A DNA stretch of 64,000 nucleotides from Actinomycetota bacterium (GCA_009701885.1 WLJH01000014.1:35449-99448), one strand, 5' to 3'; positions 9,365 through 18,759 are shown, numbered from the stretch's first letter. Numbers and translations are program-made. The notes: generated by a model from the letters alone, not told the origin.

Positions 9365-9997
9365 TCACGTGGACGGGGGCTCCGACGCGTCGAGAGCGAG
9401 TGCCTGCCTGCGCACCTTCAGGATGCGGAACACGACGGTGTAGGTGTTGGCGAAGGCGAGGATCCACAGCGCGGCGTACATCAGCACCGGCACGTCGAAG
9501 ATCGCACCGAGCCCGGTGGCGACGAGGATCAGCACGAGCCGGTCGGCGCGCTCGGCGAGCCCGCCTTTGGCGTCCATGCCGAGCGACTCCGCGCGGGCGC
9601 GGGCGTAGGACGTCACCGAGCCCATGACCAGGCAGTAGAGCGACAGCGAGAGGTAGAGCTGGGAGTCGCCGTCGGCCGCGAAGTAGAGCACCAGGCCGCC
9701 GAAGACCGCGCCGTCGCCGATCCGGTCGAGCGTGGAGTCCCAGAAGGCGCCGAACTTGGAGGAGCGGCCCAGCTGGCGCGCCATCGCCCCGTCGACGAGG
9801 TCGCTGAAGACGAAGGCGGTGATGACCAGCACGCCGGTCAGCAGCATCCCCTGGGGGAAGAAGACCAGCGCGCCGGCCGCGACGCCGAGGGTGCCGACGA
9901 GCGTCACGGCGTCCGGGCTGACGCCCAGCCGGATGAAGAGCCGCACGAACGGCATCAGCACGACGCCCTGCCAGAACCCCTTGAACCTGTCCAACAC
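9365..9997 (-). CDS. pgsA: CDP-alcohol phosphatidyltransferase (PgsA1/phosphatidylinositol-phosphate synthase-like)
   Basis: Integral membrane enzyme that moves a phosphatidyl group from CDP-diacylglycerol to an alcohol. The 210 residues hold the full catalytic motif D-x2-D-G-x2-A-R-x8-G-x3-D-x3-D (Asp66, Asp69, Gly70, Ala73, Arg74, Gly83, Asp87, Asp91). The surrounding sequence (DGAMAR, DRIGDGAVF, YARARAESLG) resembles mycobacterial PgsA1, which makes phosphatidylinositol phosphate. The GTG start has TAGGG 9 nt upstream, formed by the stop of the preceding IMPase gene. In mycobacteria this gene is followed by PIM acyl- and mannosyltransferases; here pdxS follows directly. Confidence 0.9.
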   Translation of the reverse strand: MLDRFKGFWQGVVLMPFVRLFIRLGVSPDAVTLVGTLGVAAGALVFFPQGMLLTGVLVITAFVFSDLVDGAMARQLGRSSKFGAFWDSTLDRIGDGAVFGGLVLYFAADGDSQLYLSLSLYCLVMGSVTSYARARAESLGMDAKGGLAERADRLVLILVATGLGAIFDVPVLMYAALWILAFANTYTVVFRILKVRRQALALDASEPPST

Positions 9998-10007
9998 GGC
10001 GCTGACC

Positions 10008-10790
10008 CTACGGCCCCTGGAGGCCAAGCAGCGCCTCGGCGGCCTCGGCCACCGCGGTGGGCACCCCGGCGAGGTACCACGTGCGCCCGGCCGCCTCGAC
10101 GTGGCGCACCTCCCCGCCGAGGGCGGTGAGGATCGCGGCGCCCGGCAGCCAGTCCCACGCCGGCACGCTGTGCTGGCAGACCAGGTGCAGCCGGCCCTCG
10201 GCCACGGCCATCGCGTCGAGGGTGCCCGAGCCGAGCATCCGCAGCGTGGCCGCCCGGCCCACGACCCCTGCGAACGCCTTGCCCACAAGGGTGCCGAGGT
10301 ACGGCGGGTGGAGGTACGTCGCCACGCACGAGCTGCCGAGCGGCCGGTCCTCCAGCGCTGCCAGCGGCTCGCCGTTGCGGGTCGGCGGGACGTCGCGGCC
10401 GCCGACGTACGTCGTGGCGGTGGCCTCGTGGCGCACGGCCCCGAGCACCGGGACGTCCCCGTCGGCCCCGCGCTCGCAGAGGGCCAGTGCGGTGCACCAC
10501 CAGTCCAGGCCCTGGGCGAAGTTGTAGGTGCCGTCGACCGGGTCGACCACCCAGGTCCGGCCCGAGCGGGACGCACGGGCGGCCCCCTCCTCCCCGACCA
10601 GCCCGTCCGCGGGCCGCTGCGCGAGCAGCAAGGCCTCGACGAGCTCCTCGGCGGCGTGGTCGGCGTTGGTCACGACGTCCGACAGCGAGGTCTTGCTGTG
10701 GGTCTGCAGGCCGCGGGTGCGCTGCTCGGCGGCCACGGCCGCCGCGCGCTCCACGATCGAGGCAGCCAGCACGCTGTCGGGGTCGCTCAC
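10008..10790 (-). CDS. Inositol monophosphatase family protein
   Basis: Metal-dependent phosphomonoesterase of the IMPase/FBPase-like fold, 260 residues. Metal ligands are visible in VGEEGA (about 65-70), WVVDPVDGTYNF (Asp83, Asp86) and the late PAWDWLPGAAIL motif. Inositol phosphate, 3'-phosphoadenosine phosphate and histidinol phosphate are all possible family substrates. Its place 10 bp ahead of a PgsA1-like gene suggests inositol metabolism, which is inference. TAGCCT and six bases precede the GTG start, again a leaderless arrangement. Confidence 0.9.
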   Translation of the reverse strand: MSDPDSVLAASIVERAAAVAAEQRTRGLQTHSKTSLSDVVTNADHAAEELVEALLLAQRPADGLVGEEGAARASRSGRTWVVDPVDGTYNFAQGLDWWCTALALCERGADGDVPVLGAVRHEATATTYVGGRDVPPTRNGEPLAALEDRPLGSSCVATYLHPPYLGTLVGKAFAGVVGRAATLRMLGSGTLDAMAVAEGRLHLVCQHSVPAWDWLPGAAILTALGGEVRHVEAAGRTWYLAGVPTAVAEAAEALLGLQGP

Positions 10791-10796
10791 CGGGGC

Positions 10797-10802
10797 AGGC
10801 TA
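10797..10802 (-). promoter_or_regulatory. Candidate leaderless -10 of the IMPase-pgsA pair
   Basis: TAGCCT on the minus strand, exactly six bases before GTG 10790. No ribosome-binding site is visible. Confidence 0.5.
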
Positions 10803-10869
10803 GCGAGGGTCGGTGACCGCGACGTGACGCGTGGGTTCACGCAGGATCACGGCCGGGCCACGTGCCAGG

Positions 10870-11400
10870 TCACCGCCAGGCGTCGGCCAGCAGCGCCCGG
10901 GTGTCGCCGAGCAGCTCGGGCAGGGTCTTGGTGCGCCCGATGATGGGCATGAAGTTCTGGTCGCCGGGCCAGCGTGGCACGACGTGCTGGTGCAGGTGGG
11001 CGGCGATACCGGCGCCGGCGACCTCGCCCTGGTTCATGCCGAGGTTGAACCCGCCCGCCCTCGACACGTGCCGCACCGTGCGCATCGCCGCGCGCGTGAG
11101 GTCGGCGATCTCGGCGGCCTCCTCGTCGGTGGTCTCGGTGTAGTCGGCGACGTGCCGGTAGGGGCAGACCATGAGGTGGCCCGGCGAGTAGGGGTAGAGG
11201 TTGAGGAGCACGAAGGCCAGCCGGCCTCGGCGCACGACCAGCCCCTCGTCGTCGGAGAGGCTCGTGACGCGGCAGAAGGGGCACTGGCCCGAGGTGGCGT
11301 CGGCGGGCTTGTTCTCGCCGCGGATGTAGGCCATGCGGTGCGGGGTCCAGAGCCGGTCGAGGTGGTCGGACTCCCCCACGCCGTCCTGGTGCAGGCTCAC
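10870..11400 (-). CDS. HIT-domain nucleotide hydrolase/phosphorylase
   Basis: 176-residue member of the histidine-triad superfamily, similar in layout to the mycobacterial protein encoded between thrS and pgsA (an Ap4A phosphorylase-type HIT protein). The N-terminal LDRLWTPHRMAYIRG, the CPFC pair (possible zinc site), LNLYPYSPGHLMVCPYRHV and the triad HLHQHVVPR near residue 137 are visible. The GTG start overlaps the TetR stop by 4 bp (GTGA), so its expression is coupled to that regulator. Acts on cytosolic dinucleotide polyphosphates by family inference. Confidence 0.92.
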   Translation of the reverse strand: MSLHQDGVGESDHLDRLWTPHRMAYIRGENKPADATSGQCPFCRVTSLSDDEGLVVRRGRLAFVLLNLYPYSPGHLMVCPYRHVADYTETTDEEAAEIADLTRAAMRTVRHVSRAGGFNLGMNQGEVAGAGIAAHLHQHVVPRWPGDQNFMPIIGRTKTLPELLGDTRALLADAWR

Positions 11401-12113
11401 GTCTGGTCCTGCACTGCCGAGGCGAGCAGCTCGTCGACCGGCTGGTCGCGGTGCAGCTCCAGCCCGAGCGAGCGGGCGTGGCCGTCGAGGATGTACCAGA
11501 CCGAGTCGGTGACGAGCGAGACCAGCACCGGCGCCGAGGGGGCCCGCTCGGGGCGCGCCATCCAGCGGCGTACGGCGCTGAAGACCGCTCCGACGAGCCC
11601 GAAGACCAGGGGGTCGACCGCGTCGGCCTCGTCCTGCGACATCTCGACGCCCAGCAGCTCGACCGCGGTCGAGATCAGCTCGACGACCTGGTGGGCGATC
11701 TTCTCGATGCCCTGCTGGAGCGGTCCGGTGCCGTCGACGGAGGAGTCCTGCTCGGCGAGCCGGTGCAGCGCGGGGTGGGCCACGGCCCAGGAGACGTAGG
11801 TGGAGACGATCCGCTCGATGATCTGCGGGATCGTGCCCTCGAGGGTGACCGCCGGCAGCAGCTCGCCGGAGAGGTCGTCGACGATCGCGGTCTGCACGGC
11901 CCGGTCGAGGTCGGAGCGGTCGGCGAAGTGCCGGTAGACCACCGTGCGGCTCAGCCCGGCCTTCTCGGCGATCTGCTGGACGTGCACCTCGGCGCCCGGC
12001 TCGCCGCTCTCGACGACGGCGATGGCGGCGTCGAGGATGCGCTGGCGACGCTCCTGGTTGTGCCGGTCCCAGCGGGCCTGACGTCCGTCCGGCCGTGGCG
12101 GGCTGGTCGGCAT
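11397..12113 (-). CDS. TetR-family transcriptional regulator
   Basis: 238-residue repressor-type protein. The N-terminal helix-turn-helix reads RQRILDAAIAVVESG…IAEKAGLSRTVVYRHFADRSDL (about 18-70). The rest is a ligand-binding domain of unknown specificity. ATG 12113 has GAGGGGAG at good distance. It is followed by the HIT gene with a GTGA overlap and preceded by a ferredoxin-NADP reductase on the same strand. It may regulate the adjacent reductase and diiron oxygenase, whose upstream region has paired palindromes, but this is inference. Confidence 0.88.
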   Translation of the reverse strand: MPTSPPRPDGRQARWDRHNQERRQRILDAAIAVVESGEPGAEVHVQQIAEKAGLSRTVVYRHFADRSDLDRAVQTAIVDDLSGELLPAVTLEGTIPQIIERIVSTYVSWAVAHPALHRLAEQDSSVDGTGPLQQGIEKIAHQVVELISTAVELLGVEMSQDEADAVDPLVFGLVGAVFSAVRRWMARPERAPSAPVLVSLVTDSVWYILDGHARSLGLELHRDQPVDELLASAVQDQT

Positions 12114-12150
12114 CGGGCTCCCCTCGGGACAGTGGCGCGTGGCGGGTGCC

Positions 12151-13866
12151 TCAGCGCGGGCTGCGCACCTTCGGTCCCGAAGAGTACCGGGAGCGGCCCC
12201 GGTCGGGCTTCGCCGGGCCGCGCCGTGCGGCCACGGCGACACGCAGCATCTCCTCGCGGTCCACGATCTTGGCCCGGACCCGTCCGCTGGCCGCACCGCG
12301 ACGGCGCTCCTCGGCGTCGATGGCGCGCCAATCGGCGAGGTCGAGGACCGTGACGCCGCGGCTGGCGAGCAGCGCCGGAAGGTCGTCGGCGTCGTGCGTG
12401 GGCGGGCTCGTGGTGCCGGCGTCGAGGTCGTCGAGCAGCCGGCCCACCGTCTCCTGCGCGCACGACTTGTTGGTGCCGATGAAGCCCGACGGGCCGCGCT
12501 TGACCCAGCCGGCGACGTAGGTGCCGGGCTCGACCCGGCCGTGGTCGCTGGGGACGGTGCCGGTGGCCGGGTCGTAGGGCAGGTCGGTGACCTCGCGACC
12601 GTGGTAGCCGACGGCGCGCAGCACCAGGCCGCACTCGAGCAGCTCGGTCTCCCCGGTCCCCTCGGCGCGCACCGCGCCGTCGGCACCGGCGACCAGCCGG
12701 GTGCGCTCGACCTCGACGGCCTCGACCTTGGTCTCGCCCAGGACGGCGACGGGCTGGGCGAGGAAGCGCAGCACGATCCGACGGCGCACGGGGTCGACCG
12801 GCACGCCGGCGTCGTACGACGGCAGCAGGGCGAGCATCCGACCGACCGGCGTGTCCGCGGGCAGCGGGTCGCCGCCGAGGTCGACGACGACGTCGAGCAG
12901 GCCCTGCTCGACCAGGCCGACCAGGCCCACGAGCTCGGGGAGGGTGAAGGCCGCCTGGGCGGGTCCGCGGCGGCCGAGCACGACCACCTCGCGCACGGCG
13001 CTCTGGGCCAGCACGGTCCAGGGCAGCCCTGCGACGTCGGTGCCGCGCAGCAGCTCGGGATCCAGGGTCATCACGCGGGCCACGTCGAGGGCGACGTTGC
13101 CGTTGCCGACGACCACGACCCGGCCGCTGGGCGAGGACAGGTCGACGGCCAGGTCCTGGTGGTCGGGGTGGCCGTTGTACCAGCCCACGACCTCGGTGGC
13201 CGAGAGCGAGCCGGGCAGGTCCTCGCCCGGGACGCCGAGCGGCTTGTCGGCGGAGGCGCCGACGGTCCACACGACCGCGTCGTAGCGCTCGTCGAGCTCG
13301 GCGCGGGTCACGTCGCGGCCCACCTCGACGCCGAGCAGGTAGCGGAAGCCGGGCAGCTCCTCGACCTGGGCGAAGAGGCGCTGGGTCTGCTTCGTGTGCT
13401 GGTGGTCGGGCGCGACCCCCGCTCGGACCAGCCCGTGCGGCGTGGGCAGCCGGTCGAGCACGTCCACGGAGACCTCGGGGTGCTTGAGCAGCTCGTCGGC
13501 GGCGTACAGACCGGCGGGCCCGGCGCCCACGACCGCCACCCGGACGGGGCGGTCCGAGCGCAGGCGACGCTGCGGCGGGACGACCGCGACCGGGGTGCGG
13601 TCGGCGTGCGGGAAGACCTGGTAGTACTCCGCGTTCAGCCCGAGGAAGGGCTGCTCGGCGGCGGTCAGCAGCGTGTGCGGCTTGATCGCGTCGACCGGGC
13701 AGGCCGTGGCGCAGGCGCCACAGTCCACGCACCCGGCTGGGTCGATGTAGAGCATCTCCGCGGTGGCGAAGTCCGGCTCGCCGGGCGCGGGGTGGATGCA
13801 GTTGACCGGGCAGGCCACGACGCACGAGGCGTCGGAGCAGCAGGGTTGGGTGACGACGTACGGCAC
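12151..13866 (-). CDS. Ferredoxin-fused ferredoxin-NADP+ reductase (FprB-type)
   Basis: 571-residue fusion. The N-terminal 7Fe/8Fe ferredoxin domain has cysteine clusters at about 9-24 (CCSDASCVVACPVNC) and 46-56 (CVDCGACATACP). It is joined to an adrenodoxin-reductase-like FAD/NADP domain with VAVVGAGPAGLYAADELL (about 108-125), VVVGNGNVALDVARV and GWVKRGPSGFIGTNK. It resembles mycobacterial FprB and would carry electrons from NADPH to ferredoxins. In this window the plausible clients are the diiron oxygenase directly downstream and the P450s of the 29-33 kb operon, which has a ferredoxin but no reductase. GTG start with GGGGGAG upstream. Confidence 0.93.
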   Translation of the reverse strand: MPYVVTQPCCSDASCVVACPVNCIHPAPGEPDFATAEMLYIDPAGCVDCGACATACPVDAIKPHTLLTAAEQPFLGLNAEYYQVFPHADRTPVAVVPPQRRLRSDRPVRVAVVGAGPAGLYAADELLKHPEVSVDVLDRLPTPHGLVRAGVAPDHQHTKQTQRLFAQVEELPGFRYLLGVEVGRDVTRAELDERYDAVVWTVGASADKPLGVPGEDLPGSLSATEVVGWYNGHPDHQDLAVDLSSPSGRVVVVGNGNVALDVARVMTLDPELLRGTDVAGLPWTVLAQSAVREVVVLGRRGPAQAAFTLPELVGLVGLVEQGLLDVVVDLGGDPLPADTPVGRMLALLPSYDAGVPVDPVRRRIVLRFLAQPVAVLGETKVEAVEVERTRLVAGADGAVRAEGTGETELLECGLVLRAVGYHGREVTDLPYDPATGTVPSDHGRVEPGTYVAGWVKRGPSGFIGTNKSCAQETVGRLLDDLDAGTTSPPTHDADDLPALLASRGVTVLDLADWRAIDAEERRRGAASGRVRAKIVDREEMLRVAVAARRGPAKPDRGRSRYSSGPKVRSPR

Positions 13867-13899
13867 GGCGCTCCCCCGGGGCTCTCGGGCGGCGCCCGG

Positions 13900-14889
13900 T
13901 CAGGCGGCCGCGGAGGCGGGCTCGCTGCGGAACCGCGAGGGGCGGCCGTCGATGCCCATGGCGCGCCAGACCCGCTTGGAAGCGGGGTTCATCATCCCGG
14001 TGGTCTCGGCGAGCATCCGGACGTCACCGAAGAGGTCGCGCAGGAACTTCTGCGACTCCGGGGAGTCCCAGTAGACCTCCTTCGTCACGCTCTTCGGGAT
14101 GCCCATGTCCTTCTGCGCCTTCTTGCTGGGCACGAGGATCTCGTTGCACAGCCACTTCATGATGACCGGAACGAGCAGGCTGAGGACGATCCGCTCGCTG
14201 CGCTTGAGCCGCGGCGCCTTGTGCTCGAGGTATTGGTGGGCGAAGCCGATGTGGCGCGCCTCCTCGGCGACGTGGATCTGCATGATGCGCTGCAGGAGCG
14301 GGTGCATGTCGTTGCCGGCGCGCAGGATCGACTTCTGCACGTGGTCGATCGGCTCCTCGCCCGCGAGCACGCCGTAGAAGAAGCCGAACGGCACCCACTT
14401 GGCTGCCAGGGGCAGGAACGGCGCGACGGCGCGGAAGAGCAGCGAGCCGCCCTGCACGGGCTGGCCCGAGCGGTTCACGAACTCCTGGAACATCTGGGTG
14501 TGGTGGCACTCCTCGGTCGCCTCGTGCGTGGAGTAGCGGAACTCCCCGGAGCCGTTGGGCAGCGAGAAGGCGTAGTTCATCAGCCCGGCGATGAGGATCT
14601 GCTCGAACTGCAGCCCGACCTTGGTGACGTTGGCCTGGCGGTAGAGCCCGATCCGGACCTGCTCGGCCTGCGGCAGCGACTGGTACCACTCGGTGCGGCC
14701 GAGCACGTCGGCCTTGGGCAGGATCCAGCGCGGGTCCGTCGGGTCGATGGCGTAGGCCGGGTCGTCCCAGGCGATGTCCTTGAAGGCGTCGAAGTGCTGG
14801 TGCACCGAGGCCTCGGACAGGGTCTGCAGGCGCTGCTCGTAGGTCGGCGTGGCAGTTGGCAGCTGGGTCGGGATCTGCGTCGCGGTCAT
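13900..14889 (-). CDS. AurF-type diiron oxygenase
   Basis: 329-residue ferritin-like protein of the p-aminobenzoate N-oxygenase (AurF) family. Diiron ligands are visible in order: a Glu in GLQFEQILIAGLMNY, the E/H set of HEATEECHHTQMF, and EEARHIGFAHQ with ExxxH. Family members oxidise amines or act as fatty-acid/aldehyde-type diiron enzymes, and the substrate here is unknown. ATG 14889 has GGAG 8 nt upstream. The ferredoxin-NADP reductase follows 33 bp downstream on the same strand and is a natural redox partner. Upstream lies an operator-rich region. Confidence 0.88.
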   Translation of the reverse strand: MTATQIPTQLPTATPTYEQRLQTLSEASVHQHFDAFKDIAWDDPAYAIDPTDPRWILPKADVLGRTEWYQSLPQAEQVRIGLYRQANVTKVGLQFEQILIAGLMNYAFSLPNGSGEFRYSTHEATEECHHTQMFQEFVNRSGQPVQGGSLLFRAVAPFLPLAAKWVPFGFFYGVLAGEEPIDHVQKSILRAGNDMHPLLQRIMQIHVAEEARHIGFAHQYLEHKAPRLKRSERIVLSLLVPVIMKWLCNEILVPSKKAQKDMGIPKSVTKEVYWDSPESQKFLRDLFGDVRMLAETTGMMNPASKRVWRAMGIDGRPSRFRSEPASAAA

Positions 14890-14952
14890 CGTCGTCACTC
14901 CGTGGCTCGGGACGTCGTCGTCGTCGGGTCGGGGGGTAGTGCGTGACGACCA

Positions 14953-15017
14953 CGTTACTGCGACACGGCGTCCGTGTACATAGGTACGCGCGACATCGTG
15001 TCGCATTTATCGTTACT
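14953..15017 (-). promoter_or_regulatory. Promoter region of the diiron oxygenase with two 15-bp palindromes
   Basis: Two inverted repeats with 6-bp arms and 3-bp centres are present: ACACGG-cgt-CCGTGT at 14963-14977 and GCGACA-tcg-TGTCGC at 14990-15004. A direct repeat CGTTACT lies at both outer edges (14953 and 15011). On the minus strand GCGACA (15004-14999), a 16-bp spacer and TATGTA (14982-14977) make a plausible -35/-10. One palindrome would cover the -35 and the other would sit at or just after the -10, the layout expected of a repressor. Confidence 0.55.
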
Positions 15018-16044
15018 CGTCGGTAACCACCGTCGCCGCGAAGAACCGCCCCAGGTCCCGCGAGACCCCCGGGCAGGTCAGGTTCAGGTCGCGGTCGTCC
15101 TCCAGCCACTGGCCCATCACCGGCTCGCCGCCCTGGATCGACCACTCGGGCCCGCACCGGGCCAGCGCCTCCTCGCGACCGCTCTCCCCCGCCGCCCGCC
15201 ACTCCGGGACCCCGAGCGCGAGGTCGCCCACGATCTGCTCCCAGAGGTACGGCGTGGAGTAGACCCCCACGCGGTAACCGGCGTCCTCGTAGCCGCGCCT
15301 GCTCCCCTCGACCACCGCCGCGTTCGCCACCGGGTCCGCGGACCACTCGAAGAGCGCCACCGGCTCGACGTCCAGCCACACGAACGGGGTCTCCAGGCCG
15401 GCCGCGCGCATCGAGCGGACGTTGTAGAGCGCCTGCTGGTAGCCGATGTTGCGCAGCGCCCCCAGCGCGGTGGCCCCGTCGAAGGGCCCGTCGTCGCCGA
15501 AGCGGTCCAGGGCAGCCCGGTCGGGGTAGCTCAGGACGGCGTACGCCGAGATCAGCAGGCCCCGCTCGCGCACCCACGCGACCTGGTCGGCCAGGCAGGG
15601 GTTGGGGTAGAACCCCGGCCCGTTGGTGAGCCCGACGACGACGTACTCCGCGGAAGGAAGGGGCATGGGCAGGCCCAGCGTGCGCCGCTGCGGGATGCCG
15701 AGGCCGGGCGGGCACTGCGGCCACGACACGTCCCCGCCGAGCACTGGGCTGCCGTCGCGTGCGGGCACGGCGGGCTGCTCCCCCGCCAGCCCCTCGGCCA
15801 GCGCGGCGAGGTCGCGCATCGCCTCGACGTCGGCCAGCGCCAGCCCGTCGGCGCCCACCCGGCCCTCGTCGGCGTCCTCGCCGATCGCGGGGAACGGCGC
15901 GGGCGCGCCCGACGGCCGCTCGGTCGCGACCACCTCCGGGAGGGTCGCGTCCTCACCCCCGCCACCGCACGCGGAGAGCGCCAGGGCGAGCACCACGAGC
16001 AGGCTCGCCCGCCCGTCGGTCGAGGAGCGAGCGGAGCGAGCCAC
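15013..16044 (-). CDS. Secreted lipoprotein with glycoside-hydrolase-like (DUF1906-type) domain
   Basis: 343-residue exported protein. A short signal peptide ends at lipobox LSACGG (about 23-28). After an acidic, Ala-rich linker comes a TIM-barrel-type domain beginning GGDVSWPQCPPGLG. YVVVGLTNGPGFYPNPCL, GLLISAYAVLSYP and FVWLDVEPVALFEW follow. The last carries the D-x-E arrangement typical of GH25-like/DUF1906 cell-wall enzymes. Peptidoglycan or cell-envelope activity is inference. GTG start 14 bp after thrS, so it is probably cotranscribed with it. Confidence 0.82.
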   Translation of the reverse strand: MARSARSSTDGRASLLVVLALALSACGGGGEDATLPEVVATERPSGAPAPFPAIGEDADEGRVGADGLALADVEAMRDLAALAEGLAGEQPAVPARDGSPVLGGDVSWPQCPPGLGIPQRRTLGLPMPLPSAEYVVVGLTNGPGFYPNPCLADQVAWVRERGLLISAYAVLSYPDRAALDRFGDDGPFDGATALGALRNIGYQQALYNVRSMRAAGLETPFVWLDVEPVALFEWSADPVANAAVVEGSRRGYEDAGYRVGVYSTPYLWEQIVGDLALGVPEWRAAGESGREEALARCGPEWSIQGGEPVMGQWLEDDRDLNLTCPGVSRDLGRFFAATVVTDE

Positions 16045-16058
16045 GGGACCCGCCGGCC

Positions 16059-18062
16059 TCAGACCTGCTCGCGCGACGCGACCGCCGCGGCGACGCGGGC
16101 GATCGCCTCCTCGACCGGCACGCCGTTGTCCTGGCGGCCGTCGCGGTAGCGGAAGGAGACCGCACCCGCTTCGACGTCGTCGTCACCGGCGATCATCATG
16201 AACGGCACCTTCTGCAGCTGCGCGTTGCGGATCTTCTTCTGCATCCGGTCGTCGGAGTCGTCGACCTCGACCCGCAGCCCCTGCACCTTCATGCGGCGGG
16301 CGATGTCGTGGAGGTAGTCGTGGTGCCGCTCGGCGATCGGGATCGCCTCGACCTGCACCGGGGCCAGCCACGGCGGGAACGCACCGGCGTAGTGCTCGAC
16401 CAGGACACCGAAGAACCGCTCGAGGGAGCCGAACTTCGCCGAGTGGATCATCACCGGCTGGTGCTTGCCGCCGTCGGCGCCGTTGTACTCCAGCTCGAAG
16501 CGCGCCGGCTGGTTGAAGTCGTACTGGATGGTGGACATCTGCCAGGTGCGGCCGATCGCGTCGCGGGCCTGCACGGAGATCTTCGGGCCGTAGAACGCCG
16601 CCCCACCCGGGTCGGGCACGAGCTCGAGGCCCGAGGCGACCGCGACGTCCTCCAGCACCTTCGTGGCGACCGCCCAGTCCTCCTCGGAGCCCACGAACTT
16701 GTCGGGCTTGGAGTCGTCGCGGGTGGAGAGCTCTAGGTAGAAGTCGTCGATCCCGAAGTCGCGCAGCAGTCCGAGCACGAAGTCGAGCAGGTGCTTGATC
16801 TCGCCCGGCGCCTGCTCGGCGGTGACGTAGGAGTGCGAGTCGTCCTGGGTCAGGCCGCGCACGCGGGTCAGCCCGTGCACCACGCCGGACTTCTCGTAGC
16901 GGTACACCGAGCCGAACTCGAAGAGCCGCAGCGGCAGCTCGCGGTAGGACCGGCCGCGCGAGCGGTAGATCAAGTTGTGCATCGGGCAGTTCATCGGCTT
17001 GACCATGTAGTTCGAGCCCTCGAACTCCATGGGCGGGAACATGGTGTCCGCGTAGTACGGCAGGTGGCCCGAGGTGTAGAAGAGCTGGTCCTTGGTCAGG
17101 TGCGGGGTGCCGACGTACTCGAAGCCCTCCTCGATGTGGCGCTGGCGGACGTAGTCCTCCATGACCCGCTTGATCACGCCGCCCTTGGGGTGGAACACCG
17201 CCAGGCCCGAGCCGATCTCGTCGGGGAAGCTGAACAGGTCGAGGTCGCGGCCGAGCTTGCGGTGGTCGCGCCGCTCGGCCTCCTCGATCCGGTGCAGGTG
17301 CGCCTCGAGCGCCTCCTTGGACTCCCAGGCGGTGCCGTAGATGCGCTGGAGCTGCTTGTTCTTCTCGTTGCCGCGCCAGTACGCCGCCGCGGACCGCATC
17401 AGCTTGAAGGCGGGGATCCGCTTGGTGGTCGGCAGGTGCGGACCGCGGCACAGGTCGGACCAGGCCACCTCGCCGTTGCGGCGCACGTTGTCGTAGATCG
17501 TCAGCTCGCCGGCGCCCACCTCGGCGCTCGCCCCCTCGGCGGCGTCCTCGGCGTTGCCGGAGCCCTTGAGCCCGATCAGCTCGATCTTGTACGGCTCGTC
17601 CTGCAGCTCGTCGATCGCGTCGGCATCGGTGGTGACCCGGCGCTCGAAGCGCTGGCCCTCCTTGATGATCTTGCGCATCGCGGTCTCGATCTTGGCGAGG
17701 TCCTCCGGCACGAAGGGGGTCTCGACGTCGAAGTCGTAGTAGAAGCCGTCGGTGATCGGCGGGCCGATGCCGAGCTTGGCCTCGGGGTAGAGCTGCTGGA
17801 CGGCCTGGGCCATCACGTGCGCGCAGGAGTGGCGCAGGATGTCGTGGCCGTCCTTGCTGTCGATCGGGACCGACTCGACCTCGTCGCCGTCCACGAGCAC
17901 GTAGGAGAGGTCCTTCAGGCTCTTCTCCTGACCTGGGGCGCCCACCCGCGCGGCGACGACCTCGGTGTCGTCGGCGAACAGCTCCCACGCCTTCGTGCCC
18001 GTGGTGACCGTCCGGTCCTGACGCTCCCCGGCGTGGACGCGGACGATGCTCAACTCGGACAC
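16059..18062 (-). CDS. thrS: Threonyl-tRNA synthetase
   Basis: Class II synthetase, 667 residues, with the normal domain order: N-terminal TGS-like domain, editing domain with the [11 protein letters not shown] zinc-site motif (about 79-89), then the catalytic core. Core zinc ligands are visible in PMNCPMHN (Cys), RGLTQDDSH (His) and [12 protein letters not shown] (His). The anticodon-binding domain is C-terminal ([25 protein letters not shown]). GTG 18062 was chosen over an open upstream extension because GAGGAG lies 7 nt before it and the protein then begins at the TGS domain. I saw no T-box-like leader. Confidence 0.97.
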   Translation of the reverse strand: MSELSIVRVHAGERQDRTVTTGTKAWELFADDTEVVAARVGAPGQEKSLKDLSYVLVDGDEVESVPIDSKDGHDILRHSCAHVMAQAVQQLYPEAKLGIGPPITDGFYYDFDVETPFVPEDLAKIETAMRKIIKEGQRFERRVTTDADAIDELQDEPYKIELIGLKGSGNAEDAAEGASAEVGAGELTIYDNVRRNGEVAWSDLCRGPHLPTTKRIPAFKLMRSAAAYWRGNEKNKQLQRIYGTAWESKEALEAHLHRIEEAERRDHRKLGRDLDLFSFPDEIGSGLAVFHPKGGVIKRVMEDYVRQRHIEEGFEYVGTPHLTKDQLFYTSGHLPYYADTMFPPMEFEGSNYMVKPMNCPMHNLIYRSRGRSYRELPLRLFEFGSVYRYEKSGVVHGLTRVRGLTQDDSHSYVTAEQAPGEIKHLLDFVLGLLRDFGIDDFYLELSTRDDSKPDKFVGSEEDWAVATKVLEDVAVASGLELVPDPGGAAFYGPKISVQARDAIGRTWQMSTIQYDFNQPARFELEYNGADGGKHQPVMIHSAKFGSLERFFGVLVEHYAGAFPPWLAPVQVEAIPIAERHHDYLHDIARRMKVQGLRVEVDDSDDRMQKKIRNAQLQKVPFMMIAGDDDVEAGAVSFRYRDGRQDNGVPVEEAIARVAAAVASREQV

Positions 18063-18183
18063 AGTGGTGCTCCTCTGCTGCTCGGTTCCCCGGTCGGGGG
18101 CGTCCGAGCAGGGTATCGAGCGGCCGCAGCGCCACCCCACCCGATATCGGGTCGGTCGCGCCGGGCCGCAGGAGCGGTGCGGG

Positions 18184-18759
18184 TCAGCTGCGCTCGACAG
18201 CCTCGGTGACGGCGTACGCCGACTGCTCGGTCGGGTAGCGGTCCTTCGGACCCAGCCCGGTCGCCGACACCTCGGCCCGGTCGCCGTTGAGCCGCTCGCG
18301 GAGGGTGATCGTCACGGTGCCCGCCTCGAGGTCCCAGGCGGCGTCGACGTCCTTGACCTTGCCGCTCATCTCGGTCTGGTTGTCGGCCCACACCGCGTTG
18401 AGCGCCGGCTCGTCCCCGACCAGGGTGGACTCGATGGCCACGCGCACGTCGCGCGTCTGCCAGCGGTAGAGCACGAGCACCCGGTCGCTGGCGACCAGGT
18501 CGGGCACGTCGAGGGTCATCGTGAGCGTGTCGGCGTCGAAGGCGAGGTCCAGGCCCTCGACCACCGCGGGGTCGGGGTCGACGGACGGCTCGGCGGTGGG
18601 CTCGGGCTGCTCGGAGGGCTCCCCGGACGCCGTGGGCGAGGGGCCGGCCGAGTCGGTCGCCACCTCGGTGCCGGGGTCCGCACTCTCGGAGCCGCACGCG
18701 GAGAGGGACGCCACGAGGACGACCGGCAGGACGGCGTACGCGAAGGAGGAGCGGCGCAT
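18184..18759 (-). CDS. Lipoprotein of unknown function
   Basis: 191 residues. The signal peptide [22 protein letters not shown] has its lipobox at about 18-22. A Pro/Glu/Ser/Thr-rich tether (about 23-62) leads to an all-beta-looking domain ([22 protein letters not shown]…[12 protein letters not shown]). No family recognised. AGGAG abuts the ATG with no spacer, so the start is slightly uncertain, but no other codon preserves the signal peptide. The gene lies between thrS and a tRNA-Val, all on minus. Confidence 0.78.
   Translation of the reverse strand: MRRSSFAYAVLPVVLVASLSACGSESADPGTEVATDSAGPSPTASGEPSEQPEPTAEPSVDPDPAVVEGLDLAFDADTLTMTLDVPDLVASDRVLVLYRWQTRDVRVAIESTLVGDEPALNAVWADNQTEMSGKVKDVDAAWDLEAGTVTITLRERLNGDRAEVSATGLGPKDRYPTEQSAYAVTEAVERS

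Noticed and set aside
17900..18183. T-box or other riboswitch ahead of thrS.
   Set aside because: No specifier stem or conserved T-box sequence, and the leader is short.
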